Of a stretch of 64,000 nt of DNA, positions 35,369-45,263 are shown piece by piece. The stretch is from Lunatimonas salinarum (lineage in GTDB: Bacteria; Bacteroidota; Bacteroidia; Cytophagales; Cyclobacteriaceae): contig NZ_JACVCV010000020.1 of the NCBI RefSeq assembly GCF_017811155.1, positions 1 to 64,000 of the forward strand. Direction: 5' to 3'. The notes beneath the pieces are model-generated. The model saw nothing but the letters and a program-made list of their open reading frames with translations. It was not told the DNA's origin and did no database searches. Every line of letters starts with the position of its first letter. Position 1 is the first letter of the stretch. A program made the position numbers and the translations under genes.

Positions 35369-38300
35369 TTGAAAAATAACGAAACTCCTCAATTAACCTC
35401 CATACAACGTAACGGTGAGATTTATTACCGGATATCCGACATCGATCAGATGCGGCCATTTTTTATGAGCATCATCAGCAATTCAAACCATTGGTTGTTT
35501 ATCGGTAGCAACGGTGGATTGAGTGCAGGAAGAAAAGACCCGGAAAATGCCCTATTCCCTTATTACACGGATGATAAGATCATTGAATCCTCTGAAATCA
35601 CGGGGTCAAAAACCATTCTGAGGGTGCAAAAGGATGGCAACGTACATGCATGGGAACCTTATTCTATCCATTTCGCTGACCGATACCGCATCACCCGCAA
35701 TCTCTACAAAAACACCTTCGGCAACAAAATTATTTTTGAGGAAGTCAACCATGACCTAAAGCTCACCTTTCAGTATCAATGGAGCACGAGCGATCGCTAT
35801 GGCTTTGTAAAAACCAGTACCCTGACCAATCAGGCAGACGTGGAAACATCGATTTCAATGCTAGACGGCTTCCAAAATATCATGCCCTATGGCGTGGGCA
35901 GTGCCTTGCAAAACCAACGAAGCAATCTGGTCGATGCCTATAAACGAAACGAACTTGAGAAGGAAAGTGGTTTGGGCATTTTCGCCCTAAGTGCCATTAT
36001 CGTAGACAAAGCCGAACCCAGTGAAGCATTGAAGGCTACGGTGGCCTGGTCGATGGGGCTGGAAAATGCGCAGCGTCTCCTCTCCTCCACTCAGCTAAAG
36101 GCTTTCAGAAACGGCGAAAAGGTGAGCCAAGAATCCGATATCAAAGCGGAAAAGGGAGCCTATTTTGTCCACGCGGAAATGAAACTTACGGCCGGAGCCA
36201 AGAAAGAATGGATGCTGGTAGCAGACATCAACCAAAATGCTTCCCAGATTGTCGCCTTAAGCAAAGCCATCCTCCAAGACCCACACTTGATGGACAAGGT
36301 CAAACAGGATATCGAGGCAGGAACGCAGCAACTTATCGGATTAAACGCAGCAGCTGACGGTCTTCAAATGACCGCTGATCATCTGAGGGATACCCGCCAT
36401 TTTGCCAACGCCCTATTCAATATCATGCGGGGTGGAATCTTTGATAATAACTACCAGATCGAAAAAACAGACCTGTCAAATTACCTTGCCAAAGCTAACC
36501 TTCCACTATTTGAGCGGCATAAGGAAACCATCGAGGGATTACCCCATCAACTATCTCTAAGTGAACTAAAACAACTGGCGCTGCGACTAGATGAAAAAGA
36601 CCTTAAGCGGTTGTTGTTTGAATACCTGCCACTCAAATTTAGCCGCAGGCACGGTGACCCAAGCCGTCCTTGGAACCTTTTCTCTATCAATACCCGCAAT
36701 GAACAGGATGGTACGAAAGTGCTGGATTATGCAGGCAATTGGAGGGACATTTTTCAGAACTGGGAAGCGTTGGCTTACGCCTACCCGGAGTTTATTGACG
36801 GCATGATATTTAAATTTCTAAATGCCTCCACTTTTGATGGGTACAACCCTTATAGAATCACCAAACATGGGATTGATTGGGAAAGGATTGAAGCAGATGA
36901 CCCTTGGTCCTACATCGGGTATTGGGGAGACCATCAGATCGTATACCTTTTGAAGTTTTTGGAGTTTGCTGAAAACTTCGCTCCTGGCAGACTGGCGGCT
37001 TTTTTTAACGAGGAAGCATTTGTATATGCCAACGTACCCTATAAAATAAAGTCTTACGAGCAGATTCTTGCCAACCCCAAGGACACAATAGACTTTGACC
37101 ACCACCTTGATCAGGCGATCCAGGGCAGATGGGCGAGCATAGGTTCCGACGCTGCCTTACTGCTAAACAAGCAGGGAGAAATCCACCACGTAAATTTCAT
37201 CGAAAAAATCCTCGCCAGCATTTTATCCAAAATGTCGAATTTCATTCCCGAGGCAGGCATATGGATGAATACACAAAGACCCGAATGGAACGATGCCAAC
37301 AATGCCTTGGTAGGAAACGGTGTCTCCATGGTCACGCTCTATTACATGAGAAGGTTTACGCTCTTTCTGATTGAAATACTGGAAACCAGTGAATTGAAGG
37401 AGTTTGGTGTATCCGAGGAATTATTCACCTTTTTTGAAAACATCCAAACAACCCTCCAGCAGTACCAAGGCCATCTGGATGGGCCGATTTCCGACCTAGA
37501 CAGAAAAGGGATATTGGACAGCTTGGGACAAGCCGGAAGCCACTACCGGCAGCAGATCTACGGGCAGTCCTTTTCAGGTCAAAAAAGTCATTTGGCCAAA
37601 CGAGACTTGGCCGAGTTTTCCAGCCTTTGTCTCAGGTACCTGGATCATACCATCCAAGCCAACAAAAGAACAGATGGGTTGTATCATGCATACAACTTGA
37701 TGACCGTAGAAAATGAAACCGAGGTCTCCCTTTCCTACCTAGATGAAATGCTGGAAGGACAGGTGGCCGTATTGAGCTCCGGTTACTTATCTTCCAAGGA
37801 GGCCCTGGAAACACTCGATAGCCTAAAGGCCAGTAAACTTTTCAGGGAAGATCAGTACAGCTATTTGTTGTATCCAGCCAAGGAGCTTCCCGGATTTCTA
37901 CAAAAAAACACCCTTTCGCAATCCGAAGTATCCACATCGGTGCTTTTGACCGAATTGCTTCGGGCGGGAGATACCCGCATCGTAGAACAGGACGCTAATG
38001 GAGATTTCCACTTCAACGGAAGCTTTAAAAATGCCAATGACCTTCAAAAAGCATTGGATAAACTCGACGATAGCAGCCTTTCAAGTGCCGAACGCAAAAA
38101 GGAAGTGCTCCAGCTATTTGAAACAGTCTTCAATCACAAAGCTTTCACTGGAAGGTCGGGCACCTTCTATGGATACGAGGGGTTAGGTTCCATCTATTGG
38201 CACATGGTCTCCAAACTGCAATTGGCAGTGCAGGAATGTTGCCTCAAAGCCCTTCAAGAGGAGGAAAATGACGTGCTCGTTGGTAGGCTTTTGGAGCATT

Positions 38301-38797
38301 ACTACGAAATCAACGAAGGTATTGGGGTCCATAAATCCCCCTCACTCTACGGAGCCTTTCCGACAGACCCCTACTCTCACACTCCGGCAAACAAAGGCGC
38401 ACAACAGCCCGGAATGACCGGGCAGGTCAAGGAAGATATCATTTCCCGGTTTGGTGAGTTGGGTGTATTCGTTCGAAATGGGCTACTGAACTTTAAACCC
38501 TGCATGCTGAGACGGTCCGAATTTCTAACGAAAGCAGCGGTTTTCCACTATGTAGACGTCAGCGGGGTATCTCGAGAGATGCCCGTAAATGAAGACTCCC
38601 TGGTTTTCACATGCTGTCAGGTACCGGTCATTTACCAACTCGGTCCCGTTAATGACATCCATGTGTATGGGAAAGATGGTTCAAAAAAAGTATTTGATAG
38701 CCTCCTACTGGATAAACAAACAAGCGACGAACTATTTCAGCGCTCAGGAAACGTACTACAGCTAGTGGTTCAATTGACTGCGTCGATGCTACGATAA
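35369..38797 (+). CDS. Very large GH94/GH149/GH161-like beta-glucan phosphorylase
   Basis: 1142 residues from a TTG start (no better upstream codon). The N-terminus (GSNGGLSAGRKDPENALFP) and a central RPEWNDANNALVGNG segment near 640 fit clan GH-Q inverting phosphorylases, where the Asp of the WND motif is the general acid. A late GSIYWHMVSKLQLAVQE segment fits the (alpha/alpha)6 barrel. There is no signal peptide, so it acts in the cytoplasm. The length is close to the beta-1,3-glucan phosphorylase families GH149/GH161. Followed by GH3 and GH17 genes, it likely turns beta-1,3-glucan oligomers into glucose 1-phosphate. The family number is uncertain. Confidence 0.65.
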   Translation: MKNNETPQLTSIQRNGEIYYRISDIDQMRPFFMSIISNSNHWLFIGSNGGLSAGRKDPENALFPYYTDDKIIESSEITGSKTILRVQKDGNVHAWEPYSIHFADRYRITRNLYKNTFGNKIIFEEVNHDLKLTFQYQWSTSDRYGFVKTSTLTNQADVETSISMLDGFQNIMPYGVGSALQNQRSNLVDAYKRNELEKESGLGIFALSAIIVDKAEPSEALKATVAWSMGLENAQRLLSSTQLKAFRNGEKVSQESDIKAEKGAYFVHAEMKLTAGAKKEWMLVADINQNASQIVALSKAILQDPHLMDKVKQDIEAGTQQLIGLNAAADGLQMTADHLRDTRHFANALFNIMRGGIFDNNYQIEKTDLSNYLAKANLPLFERHKETIEGLPHQLSLSELKQLALRLDEKDLKRLLFEYLPLKFSRRHGDPSRPWNLFSINTRNEQDGTKVLDYAGNWRDIFQNWEALAYAYPEFIDGMIFKFLNASTFDGYNPYRITKHGIDWERIEADDPWSYIGYWGDHQIVYLLKFLEFAENFAPGRLAAFFNEEAFVYANVPYKIKSYEQILANPKDTIDFDHHLDQAIQGRWASIGSDAALLLNKQGEIHHVNFIEKILASILSKMSNFIPEAGIWMNTQRPEWNDANNALVGNGVSMVTLYYMRRFTLFLIEILETSELKEFGVSEELFTFFENIQTTLQQYQGHLDGPISDLDRKGILDSLGQAGSHYRQQIYGQSFSGQKSHLAKRDLAEFSSLCLRYLDHTIQANKRTDGLYHAYNLMTVENETEVSLSYLDEMLEGQVAVLSSGYLSSKEALETLDSLKASKLFREDQYSYLLYPAKELPGFLQKNTLSQSEVSTSVLLTELLRAGDTRIVEQDANGDFHFNGSFKNANDLQKALDKLDDSSLSSAERKKEVLQLFETVFNHKAFTGRSGTFYGYEGLGSIYWHMVSKLQLAVQECCLKALQEEENDVLVGRLLEHYYEINEGIGVHKSPSLYGAFPTDPYSHTPANKGAQQPGMTGQVKEDIISRFGELGVFVRNGLLNFKPCMLRRSEFLTKAAVFHYVDVSGVSREMPVNEDSLVFTCCQVPVIYQLGPVNDIHVYGKDGSKKVFDSLLLDKQTSDELFQRSGNVLQLVVQLTASMLR

Positions 38798-38844
38798 TTA
38801 CCTCAAGAAAAAGGATGAACTGACCTCTTCTGTACCGAAAAAAA

Positions 38845-40584
38845 ATGAGCAGCACCCGAAAAACGGATCCGACCATTGATGTAAAGGTAGAAGCACTTCT
38901 AAAACAGATGACCTTGGATGAAAAAATCGGTCAGATGACACAAGTGCGCCATTTTGACGATATCAGGCTGGAAGATGTTAAGTCAAAGTTTATCGGTTCG
39001 GTCATACATACCCAAGGCCCGCTGCCCGGAAGCGATGCGTTGGAGTGGCAGGCCAAATTCGCGGCTTTTCAACAGGAGGCATTGTCCACGCGGTTGGGAA
39101 TTCCGCTGCTTTTTGGAGTGGATGCAGTGCATGGGCAGAACACCTTTGAAGGGGCTACCATCTTTCCCCATAACATTGGGCTAGGTGCCGCAGGCAATGC
39201 CGGGTTGGTGGAGAAAGCCGCTGCCATTACCGCTATTGAGGCTAAAGCTACGGGGTTTCAATGGGTGTTTTCTCCCTGCGTGGCCATCCCCTTCAATGAA
39301 AAATGGGGGCGGGTATACGAAGCATTTTCAGAAAGCACGGAATTGACGGCGGAGTTAACGAGGGCTTCCGTAAAAGGACATCAAGGTAGTGACGGGAAAA
39401 TGGGGGTGATGGCTACCGCCAAGCACTTTATCGGAGATGGAGCCACGGATTTTGGCGTGGAAGGAGGACATACTTCCCTCAGTAAGGAAGAAGTTCTTGA
39501 GTTGTTGATTCCTCCCTATCAGGCTGCGATCGAAGAGGGAGTAGCTGCTATTATGGCCTCTTTCAACACGCTGGACCAAATTTCCATGCATGCACACAAG
39601 GCCATGCTTACCGATCTTCTGAAAGAAAGGCTGGCATTTGACGGTATTTTGGTGTCGGATTGGAAGGCCTATTCCCGGTTTGGTGAGAATGACATCATCC
39701 TCGCGGGAATAGATATGGTGATGGCCGTGGACGGAGATCTTGAGATGTTTCAGGAGGGGGTAAAAAAGGGCGTCAAAAGCGGCGATATTCCCCTTGGGCG
39801 AATCGATGATGCCGTCCGCAGGATCCTGCGTCAGAAATTCAGGTTTGGGCTTTTTGATCAGCCCTATCCGGACAAAGAGCTGATAAAAATGATCGGAATC
39901 CCCGAGCATCGGTCGGTGGCAAGGCAGACGGTAAGGGAATCCTTGGTGCTCCTCAAAAATGAGAAACAGGTTTTGCCCCTCAAAAAGGATCAAAAGATAG
40001 TCGTCGTGGGAGAATTTGCGGATAATGCGGGACTTCAATCCGGAGGATGGACGGTAAACTGGCAAGGTACTTCTGAAAACTATACAGGTGCGACCACCCT
40101 CTTGGAGGGAATCAAAAAGTTTGCTAAAAAGGAGGTCTATTATGACCCGGACGGAAGTGCCGATTTTCCAGATGTGGACCTTGCTTTGATTGTGGTGGGA
40201 GAAACCCCTTATGCGGAATTCTTCGGCGATATCGGAGGTGAAATGGATTTATTCCAACATACGCTCACTGAAACGCATCAGAACTACCTCAGAAGCTATG
40301 CCGAAAAAGGTATTCAGACAGTGGTGGTTTTGATTTCGGGCAGACCTCTGCTCGTTACCGATCAAATCAAGCAGTGCGATGCGTTTGTTGTCGCATGGCT
40401 ACCCGGGTCTGAAGGAGACGGACTGGCCGAAGTGCTGTTTGGCGAATACGATTTTAAAGGAAAACTTCCCCATTCCTGGCCGAAATCAATAGCGGCATAT
40501 ACCGGAAAATTTGGTCCCAACTTCTGGGATCCTTCCGCTGACCCGCTCTATCCATTCGGCTATGGACTGACCTATGCTACGTAG
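38845..40584 (+). CDS. Cytoplasmic GH3 beta-glucosidase
   Basis: 579 residues. The GH3 barrel (EALLKQMTLDEKIGQM; AKHFIGDGATDFG) holds the nucleophile Asp of GILVSDWKAY near 275. The second alpha/beta domain carries SGGWTVNWQG, as in plant beta-glucan exohydrolases. No signal peptide is present, so it should trim short beta-glucans in the cytoplasm. It starts 47 bp after the phosphorylase gene and is followed 35 bp later by the GH17-like lipoprotein gene, in one operon. Confidence 0.9.
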   Translation: MSSTRKTDPTIDVKVEALLKQMTLDEKIGQMTQVRHFDDIRLEDVKSKFIGSVIHTQGPLPGSDALEWQAKFAAFQQEALSTRLGIPLLFGVDAVHGQNTFEGATIFPHNIGLGAAGNAGLVEKAAAITAIEAKATGFQWVFSPCVAIPFNEKWGRVYEAFSESTELTAELTRASVKGHQGSDGKMGVMATAKHFIGDGATDFGVEGGHTSLSKEEVLELLIPPYQAAIEEGVAAIMASFNTLDQISMHAHKAMLTDLLKERLAFDGILVSDWKAYSRFGENDIILAGIDMVMAVDGDLEMFQEGVKKGVKSGDIPLGRIDDAVRRILRQKFRFGLFDQPYPDKELIKMIGIPEHRSVARQTVRESLVLLKNEKQVLPLKKDQKIVVVGEFADNAGLQSGGWTVNWQGTSENYTGATTLLEGIKKFAKKEVYYDPDGSADFPDVDLALIVVGETPYAEFFGDIGGEMDLFQHTLTETHQNYLRSYAEKGIQTVVVLISGRPLLVTDQIKQCDAFVVAWLPGSEGDGLAEVLFGEYDFKGKLPHSWPKSIAAYTGKFGPNFWDPSADPLYPFGYGLTYAT

Positions 40585-40619
40585 ATGACCGATGTATCCA
40601 TATTTAAAACGACTCCCGT

Positions 40620-41894
40620 ATGAAAAAAGCATTGATTAAACCGCTTTGGTTAGGAATGGCCCTGACAGCAGCATTTTCGTGCAGCAGCCCAAAAACAACA
40701 GAATTATCTGACAAACCAATAAAACAAATGGAAGTGACGGCAAAAGATATTTTAGGAAATCCCTACTACCAAGCAATCTCGTACGAAGGCTACCGGGAAA
40801 ATTCAAGAGAAATCCAGCCTACCGTAGGACAGCTAACGGAAGACGTGAAAATTTTGTCTGCCATGGGAATCAGAATATTACGGACGTATAATGTACAGTT
40901 TCCCCATGCTGCCAACTTACTAAAAGCGATAAAGGAGCTACAGGCAGACGATCCGGATTTTGAGATGTATGTGATGCTGGGTGCATGGATAGACTGCAAA
41001 AACGCCTGGACAGACCTTGAACCCGATCATTATGCCGAAAGTGAGCAAAACGAAGGAGAGATCGAACGTGCGGTTGCCTTGGCCAACCAATATCCCGACA
41101 TAGTCAAAATATTGGCTGTTGGTAATGAAGCCATGGTCAAATGGGCCACCACCTACCATGTGCAGCCTTCGGTGATTCTCAAGTGGGTCAACCACCTTCA
41201 ATCCCTCAAGGAAGCAGGTAAACTGCCAAAAGACCTTTGGGTCACAAGCTCCGACGATTTCTCATCCTGGGGCGGTGGCGATCCCCTTTACCACACGGAG
41301 GATCTAAAAAAACTGGCCCATGCAGTGGATTACATCTCCATTCATACTTACCCGTACCACAATACCCACTATAATCCGGACTTCTGGAAGGTGCCCGCAG
41401 AAGAAATGCAGCTCGATGAAATCGAAAAAGTAGATGCCGCCATGCTTCGGGCAAGGGATTTTGCCAAATGGCAGTATGATTCGGTGGCCAACTACATGCA
41501 AAGCATCGGAGTAGACAAACCCATCCACATAGGTGAAACCGGCTGGGCCAGTGTTTCCGACGGTTTTTACGGCACCGAGGGATCCCGGGCAACTGACGAA
41601 TACAAACAAGCCCTATATTATCAGCACATGCGCGACTGGACCAATGCTGCGGGTATTTCCTGCTTTTATTTTGAAGCATTTAACGAGCCTTGGAAAGACG
41701 AAAAAAATCCGATTGGTCCGGAAAATCATTTTGGCATTTTTACGGAATCCGGACAAGCCAAATATGCGATATGGGATTTGGTAGACCAAGGTATATTCAG
41801 CAACCTCAGCAGGGATGGTAACCCGATTGTAAAAACGTATGGAGGTGATAAAGACAAGCTACTTGAAGAAGTGCTCTCACCTCCCGTCAAATAA
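40620..41894 (+). CDS. GH17-like beta-1,3-glucanase lipoprotein
   Basis: 424 residues with a lipoprotein signal (GMALTAAFSC, lipobox Cys at ~22). The barrel carries ILAVGNEAMVKW, with the likely acid/base Glu, and HIGETGWAS, with the likely nucleophile Glu, as in GH17. It would be anchored to the outer membrane or periplasmic face and cut beta-1,3-glucan chains. Operon context with a sugar symporter and cytoplasmic GH17, GH3 and phosphorylase supports a glucan-use pathway. Confidence 0.82.
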   Translation: MKKALIKPLWLGMALTAAFSCSSPKTTELSDKPIKQMEVTAKDILGNPYYQAISYEGYRENSREIQPTVGQLTEDVKILSAMGIRILRTYNVQFPHAANLLKAIKELQADDPDFEMYVMLGAWIDCKNAWTDLEPDHYAESEQNEGEIERAVALANQYPDIVKILAVGNEAMVKWATTYHVQPSVILKWVNHLQSLKEAGKLPKDLWVTSSDDFSSWGGGDPLYHTEDLKKLAHAVDYISIHTYPYHNTHYNPDFWKVPAEEMQLDEIEKVDAAMLRARDFAKWQYDSVANYMQSIGVDKPIHIGETGWASVSDGFYGTEGSRATDEYKQALYYQHMRDWTNAAGISCFYFEAFNEPWKDEKNPIGPENHFGIFTESGQAKYAIWDLVDQGIFSNLSRDGNPIVKTYGGDKDKLLEEVLSPPVK

Positions 41895-41941
41895 CCTCCA
41901 CCTAAACTACAATCCATTCCAAACAACAACTTCAAACCCCA

Positions 41942-44281
41942 ATGACCATGTCTACAATTACCCAAAAAGTCCCTATGGGCCAAAAGATTGCTTTTGGCAT
42001 CGGCATGCTAGCCAATCAGATGTTCCCGGCCGTATTGGGAATATTTATGGTGGTGCTGGTACAAGACCTCGGATTTCCCGGTTGGATGTGGGGAATCCTG
42101 TTCTTCCTTCCCCGCGTATTTGATTCCATTACTGACCCGATAATGGGATTCATTTCGGATAATACCAAGTCCAAATGGGGAAGAAGAAGGCAGTATGTGT
42201 TCGTCGGTGCCGTTCTGTTGGGAATTTCCTTCGTGGTGATGTGGCAATTGTATCGGGAGAATGGCGTGGAATTCAATTTCCTGTACTTCCTATTTTGGTC
42301 TTTTATCTTTTATCTTGGGTTGACCATTTTCAGTGTCCCCTATGTGGCCATGGGCTACGAAATGAGCAACGACTTTCACGAGCGCACTGACATCATGGCC
42401 GTGGCGCAATGGATCGGGCAATGGGCATGGGTGATCGCACCTTGGTTTTGGGTGATCATGTATGACCCCACCTGGTTTGAATCAGCGGATGTTGCCACCC
42501 GGCAGCTGGCCTTTGGTGTGGGATTTGTCTGTATGATCTTCGCGTTGGTTCCTGCTATCTTTATTAAAAGTGAATCCACTTTGCATGAAAATTATTCTCC
42601 GCTAACGGTTAAAACCATCGGTTCAAGTCTCAAGGAAATCCTACAGGGGTTTAAAGAGGCCTTTACTTCTATCCCATTTCGGAAGTTGTGTATCGCCACA
42701 TTTCTTATTTTCAATGCCTTCAACACCATCGCCGCCTTTTCCTTCTTTATCGTGGTCTATTACCTATTTAATGGCGATGCGGGTGCAGCGGGTGTCTGGC
42801 CAACGCTGTTTGGGAGTGTCGGCGCACTGGTGACCACCTTCATCGTGATTCCCATTGTCGCCAAGATTTCCAAAAAGATAGGGAAGAAAAGGGCTTTTAT
42901 CCTTTCGCAAGGCATTTCGGTGTTTGGATATATCTTGTTGTGGTTCCTGTTCATTCCCGGTAAGCCTTACATGTTCCTTTTTGCGCTGCCTTTCTTTTCC
43001 TTTGGGATAGGCAGCTTATTCACCCTGATGATGTCCATGACCGCTGACGTGATTGATTTGGATGAGTTGAGCTCGGGAAAAAGACGGGAGGGAGTTTTCG
43101 GCGCCATCTACTGGTGGATGGTTAAGTTTGGCTTTGCCATAGCCGGCCTGCTAAGCGGGGCTATCTTGACGGTGGTTGGTTTTGATGCAACCTTGGAAAC
43201 GCAGACGGAAGGAGTTGTGTTGGGACTTCGCGCATTTTATTCAGGGTTGCCTATTCTTGGCACCTTGGTGGCCATGTACGTGATGCGGGACTATGATCTG
43301 ACAGAGGAACGGTCCAACGAAATCAGGGCGATACTGGATGCCCGCAAGGCCCCTCAGCCCACCAATATAGTCCCGATTTATCAACCCAAGGAACCCCTGA
43401 TACTTGCCGGTAAAACCACCCTGAAAACGGATATCGGGTTTTCCGAAAATGCGACGCGGGACATCAAAACACTTTTCGGCAAAATGCTCCATGAAGGCCT
43501 CCACGGAATCTGCTTTAGCCCCTATCAGGAAGGACAGAACATAGGAGAAATCCTGTCGGAGGAGCAGATACAAAAGCGGATGGAGATCGTGGCACCCCAT
43601 ACAAATTGGATTCGGTCATTCTCCTGCACGCAGGGAAATGAGTTTATCCCAAAAGCTGCTAAAGCCAAAGGATTAAAGACTATGGTGGGAGCTTGGATAG
43701 ACCGTGACAAAGCGAATAATGAAAAAGAAATCAACTCCTTGATCCATTTGGCCAATCGAGGGATGGTAGACATAGCGGTGGTCGGAAACGAAGTGCTCTT
43801 AAGAGAGGAATTGACAGAAGAGGAACTGCTATCCTACCTGAACAGGGTAAAAGAAGCCATCCCCGGTATTCCAGTAGGATACGTAGACGCCTATTATCAA
43901 TTTAAAGCACATCCCATGTTAGTGGAAACCTGTGACCTTGTTTTGGTCAATTGCTATCCCTTCTGGGAAGGCAGCCACATAGACCACGCCACTGCCCATT
44001 TGGAAAAAATGTACTCCCTTGCCAAGGAAGTGTCCAACGGCAAGAAGGTGATCATTACCGAAACGGGCTGGCCGAATAAAGGAAACAGCAACAACCAAGC
44101 ACATCCATCAGTTGAAAATGCCATGCGGTACTTTATCAATATTCAAAATTGGTCTCGTGAAGCGCAAATTGAACTGTTTTATTTTTCCTCTTTCGATGAA
44201 TCATGGAAAGTACGGCACGAGGGAGACGTGGGCCAATCGTGGGGAATATGGGATAAAAACGAACTACTAAAATACCAATAA
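41942..44281 (+). CDS. GPH-type sugar:cation symporter fused to a C-terminal GH17 domain
   Basis: 779 residues. Residues ~10-450 form a 12-helix glycoside/cation symporter, with the family loop FDSITDPIMGFISDNTKSKWGRRR near 60 and a second cytoplasmic signature. Residues ~490-779 form a GH17 domain (GLHGICFSPYQEGQN; AVVGNEVLLRE; IITETGWPNKG) highly similar to the free GH17 of the next gene. The C-terminus should be cytoplasmic, so the enzyme would meet oligosaccharides as they enter. The start may be at 41942 or two codons later. A frameshift or missed stop is not suggested, as the frame is continuous. Confidence 0.85.
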   Translation: MTMSTITQKVPMGQKIAFGIGMLANQMFPAVLGIFMVVLVQDLGFPGWMWGILFFLPRVFDSITDPIMGFISDNTKSKWGRRRQYVFVGAVLLGISFVVMWQLYRENGVEFNFLYFLFWSFIFYLGLTIFSVPYVAMGYEMSNDFHERTDIMAVAQWIGQWAWVIAPWFWVIMYDPTWFESADVATRQLAFGVGFVCMIFALVPAIFIKSESTLHENYSPLTVKTIGSSLKEILQGFKEAFTSIPFRKLCIATFLIFNAFNTIAAFSFFIVVYYLFNGDAGAAGVWPTLFGSVGALVTTFIVIPIVAKISKKIGKKRAFILSQGISVFGYILLWFLFIPGKPYMFLFALPFFSFGIGSLFTLMMSMTADVIDLDELSSGKRREGVFGAIYWWMVKFGFAIAGLLSGAILTVVGFDATLETQTEGVVLGLRAFYSGLPILGTLVAMYVMRDYDLTEERSNEIRAILDARKAPQPTNIVPIYQPKEPLILAGKTTLKTDIGFSENATRDIKTLFGKMLHEGLHGICFSPYQEGQNIGEILSEEQIQKRMEIVAPHTNWIRSFSCTQGNEFIPKAAKAKGLKTMVGAWIDRDKANNEKEINSLIHLANRGMVDIAVVGNEVLLREELTEEELLSYLNRVKEAIPGIPVGYVDAYYQFKAHPMLVETCDLVLVNCYPFWEGSHIDHATAHLEKMYSLAKEVSNGKKVIITETGWPNKGNSNNQAHPSVENAMRYFINIQNWSREAQIELFYFSSFDESWKVRHEGDVGQSWGIWDKNELLKYQ

Positions 44282-44283
44282 CT

Positions 44284-45168
44284 ATGTCGTTTAATGCGGA
44301 AAAAATTTTGGCACTTACCGGTAAAGACCTGCAAGGCTTCTCATTGGAAAAACTTGCGGAACTATTCCGAGCCACGCTGGATAAGGGGATGCATGGGCTT
44401 TGCTTTAGTCCCTATGTAGATGGACAGCAGCCTGGAGACCGACTCTCTGAAGAACAAATCCGAAGACGTTTGGAAATCATCCGTCCTTACACCCAATGGA
44501 TCCGTTCTTTCTCTTGCACAGAGGGCAACGAACTGATCCCCAAAATCGCCAAAGAACTGGGTATGAAAACCCTTGTGGGTGCTTGGTTGGGAAAAGAAGC
44601 CAACATCAACCAAGAAGAGGTTCAAAACCTCATCGAATTGGCCAAAGAAGGTTATGTTGACGTTGCGGCTGTAGGCAATGAAGTACTCTACCGCAAAGAC
44701 CTGCCTGAAGATCAACTGCTTGAGTTAATTATAAAGGTAAAAAATGAGCTACCTGATATCCCGGTAGGGTATGTGGATGCCTATTATGAGTTTGAACGCA
44801 AGCCCCTTATTACCAATGCCTGTGACATCCTACTTGCCAACTGCTACCCCTACTGGGAAGGATGTGCGCTGGACTATTCCCTGCTATACATCAAGGACAT
44901 GTATGCGAGGGCATTAAGGGCAGGCAACGGGAAAAAAGTTATCATCACCGAAACCGGATGGCCCAGCCAAGGCACGCCCCTTTATGGAGCGGTACCATCC
45001 GATGAAAACTTCCTGAAATATTTTATCAACATCCAAAACTGGGCACATCAGGAGTCTATTGAACTATTCTATTTCTCGTCTTTCGACGAATCCTGGAAAG
45101 TAGGTACTGAGGGAGACGTGGGCGCCTACTGGGGGCTGTGGAATAAAGAGGAGCAAAAGAAATGGTAA
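44284..45168 (+). CDS. Cytoplasmic GH17 glycosidase
   Basis: 294 residues, no signal peptide, only 2 bp after the fused symporter gene. GH17 motifs are HGLCFSPYVDGQQPGD, VAAVGNEVLYRKD (acid/base Glu) and IITETGWPSQGT (nucleophile Glu). It is clearly paralogous to the C-terminal domain of the preceding protein, so one arose by duplication of the other. The likely role is splitting or rearranging imported beta-1,3-glucan oligomers, or transglycosylation. Confidence 0.88.
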   Translation: MSFNAEKILALTGKDLQGFSLEKLAELFRATLDKGMHGLCFSPYVDGQQPGDRLSEEQIRRRLEIIRPYTQWIRSFSCTEGNELIPKIAKELGMKTLVGAWLGKEANINQEEVQNLIELAKEGYVDVAAVGNEVLYRKDLPEDQLLELIIKVKNELPDIPVGYVDAYYEFERKPLITNACDILLANCYPYWEGCALDYSLLYIKDMYARALRAGNGKKVIITETGWPSQGTPLYGAVPSDENFLKYFINIQNWAHQESIELFYFSSFDESWKVGTEGDVGAYWGLWNKEEQKKW

Positions 45169-45263
45169 AAATGGCCTTTCACCGCCAATCTAACTGTGTT
45201 CATTGGGGTGACTTATGGCTAAAACGATTATCTTGCTTCTCAGCATTTAATTGAAAAACACCC

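Noticed and set aside
35070-35459. Minus-strand frame of 129 codons overlapping the phosphorylase start
   Set aside because: It reads unlike a normal protein and shares its 5' end with coding sequence on the other strand. A decayed gene cannot be excluded.
39355-40065. Minus-strand frame of 236 codons inside the GH3 gene
   Set aside because: It is a shadow of the GH3 gene with no independent features.
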